A stretch of DNA of 64,000 nucleotides from Streptomyces sp. NBC_01478 (GTDB taxonomy: Bacteria > Actinomycetota > Actinomycetes > Streptomycetales > Streptomycetaceae). A model generated the notes under the pieces. That model had not been told where the DNA came from and made no database searches. It saw only the letters and a program-made list of their open reading frames with translations. Positions 60,265 to 64,000 of the stretch are shown here, piece by piece. Location of the stretch: positions 9,405,501-9,469,500 of the forward strand of contig NZ_CP109444.1 in assembly GCF_036227225.1 (NCBI RefSeq), given 5' to 3'. How positions within the stretch are numbered: position 1 is the first letter of the stretch; the number at the start of each line of letters is the position of its first letter. The translations under genes were made by a program, and so were the position numbers.

Positions 60265-61071
60265 TCACTGGTCCGGGACGGGCCGCACGGTGAGCATCTG
60301 GAGCGCGTGTCCCACCGGGCCGTCGACGTCGTGCAGCACGGTGCTCGTCAAGCCCTGCCCGGTGGGTCCGAAGGTGACCGTCGTGTCCAACCCCGTCCAG
60401 TCGCCCTCGGGTTGGCGGTGCAGATGGACCGTCAGGTCGACGTTCGGGTAGATCCAGGCGGTCGGCGGCTGTCGTACGGCGATGCCGTTCGCGGTGTCGA
60501 CCAGCGCGAGGTAGGACGCGAGCGGACTGGCGGGCTCACCGGCGACGAGGGCGTGCCGGGTGGAGATCCAGGCGGTCGTACGGCCCGGCCGTGGCGGCGC
60601 GAGCGGTCGTACGTCCACGGAGGCGATGTAGCCGCCGGGCCAGAGCGCGCTCATCGCCCAGGGGGCCAACTGCTCGGGAGGGGTGAGCCGTTGGTCGGGT
60701 CCGCCCGCGACGCCGGAGGTGTCGACCGTGGCGAGGAACCAGGCCCGGGCCCGCACCACCGGCCGGTCGGCGACCAGCACCACGGCCTCGACCAGCTCGA
60801 TCGTGCGGCCGGGGCGGACGGTCTCCACCCGGATCTCGCACTCGTCGAGGGCGAGCCTGCCGAGGATGTCGTAACTGATCCGCGACAGCACGAGACCGCT
60901 CTCCGGCCGGGTGGCCCGCTCGCGCTCCATGGCATGCACGACGAGCCCGCCGAGCGGGCTGAAGTGCAGCTCGGCGGGGTCCCAGGCGCCGCCCGCGTGG
61001 GCGGTGGGCTTGTAGCGGTGCTCGTCGATGCGCTCGTAGTAGCCGGCGGGGACCGGGGTTCCGGTGTTCAA
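60265..61071 (-). CDS. Thioesterase-like (TesB/4HBT_3) family protein
   Basis: A 268-residue double hot-dog protein. YYERIDEHRYKPTAHAGGAWDPAELHFSPLGGLVVHAMERE and ILGRLALDECEIRVETVRPGRTIELVEA form the first half. WISTRHALVAGEPASPLASYLALVDTANGI and DLTVHLHRQPEGDW form the second. I choose TTG 61071, because GGGAGAGAAG precedes it and the conserved fold begins here; the longer frame adds low-complexity residues. It is convergent with the SDR gene. It may hydrolyse pathway acyl-CoAs. Confidence 0.75.
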   Translation of the reverse strand: MNTGTPVPAGYYERIDEHRYKPTAHAGGAWDPAELHFSPLGGLVVHAMERERATRPESGLVLSRISYDILGRLALDECEIRVETVRPGRTIELVEAVVLVADRPVVRARAWFLATVDTSGVAGGPDQRLTPPEQLAPWAMSALWPGGYIASVDVRPLAPPRPGRTTAWISTRHALVAGEPASPLASYLALVDTANGIAVRQPPTAWIYPNVDLTVHLHRQPEGDWTGLDTTVTFGPTGQGLTSTVLHDVDGPVGHALQMLTVRPVPDQ

Positions 61072-61303
61072 CGGACTTCTCTCCCAAGGCTGTTCCGGCC
61101 GTGCGTGCGATGTTCCGGTGACCACTCTGCCACCTGCGGAAAGGTCCGTACCGGACGCGTCAAGTGATGGATGAATGCGGCCGGTCCGGGTGAGGCCTGC
61201 GGTCGGATCCTGAACGGAAGCCTCCCCGCAGGCGCCCGCATCGGCGAACTGCCGTTCATTCGGCTTCAGTTGTTGACGGCGGGCGGGGGCGGGACTACAA
61301 CCC

Positions 61304-61319
61304 GGGGAGAGCGCTCCCA
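61304..61319. promoter_or_regulatory. LacI-type operator resembling CebR sites
   Basis: The minus strand reads TGGGAGCGCTCTCCC just 22 bp before the GH64-like gene. Eleven leading bases equal the CebR consensus TGGGAGCGCTCCCA; one inserted T spoils the right half. Glycan-dependent derepression is therefore plausible. Confidence 0.6.
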
Positions 61320-61340
61320 ACCCCACTGAGGAGACCCCCC

Positions 61341-62681
61341 ATGCAGATATCCGCCAGACCTCCGACCGTGGCCGTACGCTCCCGTACGGCTCTCGGTCTG
61401 GTCGTCGTCCTGATCGTCGCCTTCTTCGCCGCCCTGTCGCCCTCGCCCGCGCGCGCCGCCGACCAACTGCTGTCCCAGGGGCGGCCCGTCACCGCGTCCT
61501 CGACGGAGAACGCGTCCTTCCCGGCGAGCGCGGCCGTCGACGGGAACACCGGGACGCGCTGGTCCTCCGCCTTCGCCGATCCGCAGTGGCTGTCGGTGGA
61601 CCTCGGCTCCGTCCAGCAGCTCACCCGCGTCTCGCTCACCTGGGAGGCCGCGTACGCCACCGGCTACCAGATCCAGACCTCGGCCGACGCCAACACCTGG
61701 ACCACCGTCTACTCCACCACCACCTCGACGGGCGGCACCCAGAACATCGCCGTTACGGGCAACGGGCGCTACGTCCGCGTGTACGGCACCGCCCGGGCCA
61801 CCCAATGGGGCTACTCCCTCTGGGAGTTCCAGGTCTACGGCCCCGGAAGCACCACCCCGCCCGACGATTTCTGGGGCAGCACCAGCGACATACCGGCGGC
61901 CAACAACGCCGTAGAGGTGAAGATCCTCAACCGCACCAACGGCAAGTACCCGGACAGCCAGGTGTATTGGAGCTTCAACGGGCAGACGCACTCCATCGCC
62001 GAACAGCCCTACCTCGACATGCCCGCCAACTCCGCGGGCCGGATGTACTTCTACCTGGGCTCGCCCACCAGCTCGTACTACGACTTCATCGAGTTCACGG
62101 TCGGCAGCAACGTCTTCAACGGCAACACCACCCGGGTCGACGCCTTCGGCCTCAAGCTGGCCATGCGCCTGCACAGCAAGGACGGTTACGACACGGAGGT
62201 CGGCGAGAACCGGGCGACCTTCGCCGAGGACCGCGCGACCACCTTCCAGCGGTTCACGGACGCGGTGCCGGCCCAGTTCAAGGTGCTGGCCCAGACGCAG
62301 GCGCCGTACCGGATCATCGCGCCCGGCAGCGACGCGAGCTTCCGGGCGGGGGGCGCCAACGCCAACTACTTCACGTCGTACGCCCAGTCGGTCGGCGTGA
62401 ACGCGGCCACCTCCGACATCTTCGGCTGCGCCGCCTCGCTGGCGGCCGACCCCAACATGTGCGCCGCCCTCAACCGCCATGTGGCGACCCTGCCGGCGTC
62501 GCAGCAGTCCGACCCGGCGCAGTTCTACAAGGCGGCGCCCGCGAACTACTACGCCAAGTTCTGGCACGACAACGCCATCAACCAGTTGGCCTACGGCTTC
62601 CCTTACGACGACGTCGCGGGCCAGTCCTCCTTCATCTCGCACGCCAATCCGCAGTGGCTGCTGGTCGCCGTCGGCTGGTAG
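61341..62681 (+). CDS. Secreted GH64-like beta-1,3-glucanase with N-terminal F5/8-type (CBM32) domain
   Basis: A 446-residue exported protein. The signal peptide (ALGLVVVLIVAFFAALSPSPARA, cleavage near 40) is followed by a discoidin-type domain (about 42-170: GRPVTASSTENASFPASAAVDGN, then WLSVDLGSVQQLTRVSLTWE). A thaumatin/GH64 fold runs from about 185 to the end (VEVKILNRTNGKYPDSQVYWSF, RVDAFGLKLAMRLHSKDGYDTEVGEN, FWHDNAINQLAYGFPYDDVAGQSS). It should cut laminarin-like beta-1,3-glucan. A terminator follows and the GH87-like gene converges on it. Confidence 0.85.
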   Translation: MQISARPPTVAVRSRTALGLVVVLIVAFFAALSPSPARAADQLLSQGRPVTASSTENASFPASAAVDGNTGTRWSSAFADPQWLSVDLGSVQQLTRVSLTWEAAYATGYQIQTSADANTWTTVYSTTTSTGGTQNIAVTGNGRYVRVYGTARATQWGYSLWEFQVYGPGSTTPPDDFWGSTSDIPAANNAVEVKILNRTNGKYPDSQVYWSFNGQTHSIAEQPYLDMPANSAGRMYFYLGSPTSSYYDFIEFTVGSNVFNGNTTRVDAFGLKLAMRLHSKDGYDTEVGENRATFAEDRATTFQRFTDAVPAQFKVLAQTQAPYRIIAPGSDASFRAGGANANYFTSYAQSVGVNAATSDIFGCAASLAADPNMCAALNRHVATLPASQQSDPAQFYKAAPANYYAKFWHDNAINQLAYGFPYDDVAGQSSFISHANPQWLLVAVGW

Positions 62682-62716
62682 GCACGGCACATCGCGGAAC
62701 ACGGCACATCGCGAAA

Positions 62717-62748
62717 CGGGGCCGCCCTCGTCAGGAAGGGCGGCCCCG
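62717..62748. terminator. Bidirectional terminator between the two glucanase genes
   Basis: CGGGGCCGCCCT (62717-62728) pairs with AGGGCGGCCCCG (62737-62748) across an 8-nt loop. Confidence 0.85.
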
Positions 62749-62770
62749 CTTCATGGGGTGATGGTCGGGG

Positions 62771-64000
62771 TTACCGGACGTTGATCGTGAAGGTGGACGT
62801 GGTGTTGCGGATGTCCTGGGCGTTGCCGCTCATCCGCAGGTTGACGAAGGTGGCCGAACCGACGGCCGGTCCCTGGCCGGGCTCGGGCAGTTCGTTGGCC
62901 CAGATGCCCCACCCGGACTTGGCGTCGAACGCGTCTCCGCTCTTCTTGGAGTTGGTGATGGAGATGTCGGTGAAGATCGTGTCCTTCACCGGGAACTGCG
63001 GTTGCCCGCCCACGTAGTTGGTCTGGAACATCACTCCGCCGTAGGTGGAGTTGTCGATGTCGACGTCGTTGACCCGGATCCCCTGGAAGACCTTCGAGGC
63101 CGAGAACGCCCAGATGGCCGGGAAGACCTGTGAGCCCCAGAAGTGGCCGCCCGTTCTGTCCAGGGAGACGTTCTCGATCGTCGTCGGATCGGTCCCGAAG
63201 CCGTTCATCGGGTAGCCGAAGTCCAGCGAGGAGATCGTGATGCCGGAGTAGACCAGGGTGTCGGCGACCCTGATGTTGCGGAAGGTGTTGTTGTAGCCGC
63301 CGTAGACGGCGATACCGGCCGCACGCCAGGTGAGCGTCGAGGTCAGGTTCTCGTAGAGGTTGTTCTTCTCGTCGGCGCCGCCCGCGTCGATCGCCGAGAA
63401 GAGGGCGAAGCTGTCGTCGCCCGTGGCGCGGGCGTCGTTGTTGACGACGTGGTTGTCCGTGGAGCCGTTCGTCATGTTGATGCCGTCGGCGAACGTGTCA
63501 CGGATGCGGGAGTTCTTGATGGTCATGTTGTCGGTGTTGGCGCCCCAGTACAGGCACACCATGTGCTCGACCCAGATGTCGTCGATGGTGATGTTGGAGA
63601 CGTTGGAGAAGTCGAATACCTTGCCGGGACCGTCGATTCGGGAGGTGTAGTTCCCGAAGTAGGCGAAGCCGGTGAACGACGAGCCGTTCGCGGTCGCCTC
63701 GGCCCGGAAGCCGATGTCGGTGTTCTCCTGCGAGGCGGGGGCGTGGAAGCGGGTGAACCACGACCCGGCTCCGACGACCTTGACCGCCTTGCCGTAGACC
63801 TGGAGCTTGCTGGAGGTCTCGTAGTCACCGGCCGGCAGGTAGACGCCGACGAGCTTGCCCGTGGTGTCCATCCGGACGGTGTCGAGGGCGTTCTGCACGT
63901 CCTGCTGGGAGAAGCCGGCCGGGACCGCGTAGGCGGCCGGGTCCGGGTTCGGGACGGCCGTCGCCTGTTCGAGGTTGATGAAGTCGACGGCGTAGGTGGA
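62771..64000 (-). CDS. GH87-like alpha-1,3-glucanase (mycodextranase type), 5' end outside the window
   Basis: A right-handed beta-helix hydrolase open to the window edge; 409 residues are visible. GFSQQDVQNALDTVRMDTTGKLVGVYLPAGDYETS begins the helix domain. NITIDDIWVEHMVCLYWG, IRDTFADGINMTNGSTDNHVVNN and ARATGDDSFALFSA carry the aspartates expected for GH87 catalysis. The C-terminus ends AQDIRNTTSTFTINVR. Pectin-lyase-fold relatives (GH28) are the alternative. It probably cuts fungal alpha-1,3-glucan. N-terminal signal and binding domains must lie beyond 64000. Confidence 0.75.
   Translation of the reverse strand, partial: STYAVDFINLEQATAVPNPDPAAYAVPAGFSQQDVQNALDTVRMDTTGKLVGVYLPAGDYETSSKLQVYGKAVKVVGAGSWFTRFHAPASQENTDIGFRAEATANGSSFTGFAYFGNYTSRIDGPGKVFDFSNVSNITIDDIWVEHMVCLYWGANTDNMTIKNSRIRDTFADGINMTNGSTDNHVVNNDARATGDDSFALFSAIDAGGADEKNNLYENLTSTLTWRAAGIAVYGGYNNTFRNIRVADTLVYSGITISSLDFGYPMNGFGTDPTTIENVSLDRTGGHFWGSQVFPAIWAFSASKVFQGIRVNDVDIDNSTYGGVMFQTNYVGGQPQFPVKDTIFTDISITNSKKSGDAFDAKSGWGIWANELPEPGQGPAVGSATFVNLRMSGNAQDIRNTTSTFTINVR

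Noticed and set aside
1..64000. tRNA, rRNA genes or a CRISPR array
   Set aside because: No cloverleaf-like sequence with a GGTTCGAATCC-type T-loop and no regularly spaced repeat-spacer array was seen. The tandem repeats found have no spacers.

Overview
The window is high-GC actinomycete chromosome and reads as Streptomyces. The grounds are GTG and TTG starts, GGAGG ribosome sites, a sirtuin - Ogt - Ada/AlkA block, a complete ethylmalonyl-CoA operon, a SpoIIE-type phosphatase, and a dispersed 'CGCAGTTCCCCGCGCCCC' intergenic element. All calls come from reading the sequence and remembered family knowledge; no searches were run.

Layout. (1) 1-13.6 kb is core-like: an Rv3722c-type aspartate aminotransferase, alkylation repair (Ada/AlkA fusion plus Ogt), a sirtuin, a NUDIX hydrolase, two divergent regulator/reductase or monooxygenase/reductase loci with large operator palindromes, an ADP-ribosylglycohydrolase, a glycerate kinase, and the phosphatidylethanolamine pair psd-pssA. 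This part has several small tandem duplications at gene ends and a collapsed remnant of a divergent SDR / MmyB-regulator pair. (2) 13.7-23 kb is a five-gene ethylmalonyl-CoA pathway operon (ccrA, meaA, lyase, hydratase, dehydrogenase). A TetR regulator and a double-module 3-hydroxyacyl-CoA dehydrogenase next to it could supply its substrate side. (3) 23.3-26.5 kb holds housekeeping-type genes and a secreted tripeptidyl-aminopeptidase-like hydrolase.

(4) 27,472-35,714 is an 8.2 kb insertion that splits an Rv2578c-type radical SAM gene inside its iron-sulfur motif; 9-bp direct repeats mark the two ends. The island carries decayed ISL3 transposase, lysA and integrase fragments. It also carries what looks like an intact RiPP locus on the minus strand: a 29-residue precursor candidate that is not an annotated-size ORF, a stem-loop, a B12-dependent radical SAM C-methyltransferase, a DUF5825-like protein, a small membrane-anchored protein, an HTTM membrane protein and a SAM methyltransferase. 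This is the strongest candidate for an undescribed system.

(5) 36-42.7 kb: SRPBCC protein, an MFS exporter with three fused carboxypeptidase-regulatory-like domains, a PAS-GAF-PP2C-HATPase phosphatase, and a methyltransferase. (6) 42.7-61 kb is a catabolic region: P450 with ferredoxin and ferredoxin reductase, Baeyer-Villiger monooxygenase, cyclase-type hydrolase, SDRs, acyl-CoA ligase, acyl-CoA dehydrogenase, enoyl-CoA hydratase, fused 2-oxoacid dehydrogenase E1, and a KstR2-like TetR regulator. Four divergent promoters here share one GACC-N4-GGTAC motif, so the region probably forms one regulon for an alicyclic or terpenoid compound. (7) 61.3-64 kb: a secreted GH64-like beta-1,3-glucanase and a truncated GH87-like alpha-1,3-glucanase, a likely fungal-wall-degrading pair.
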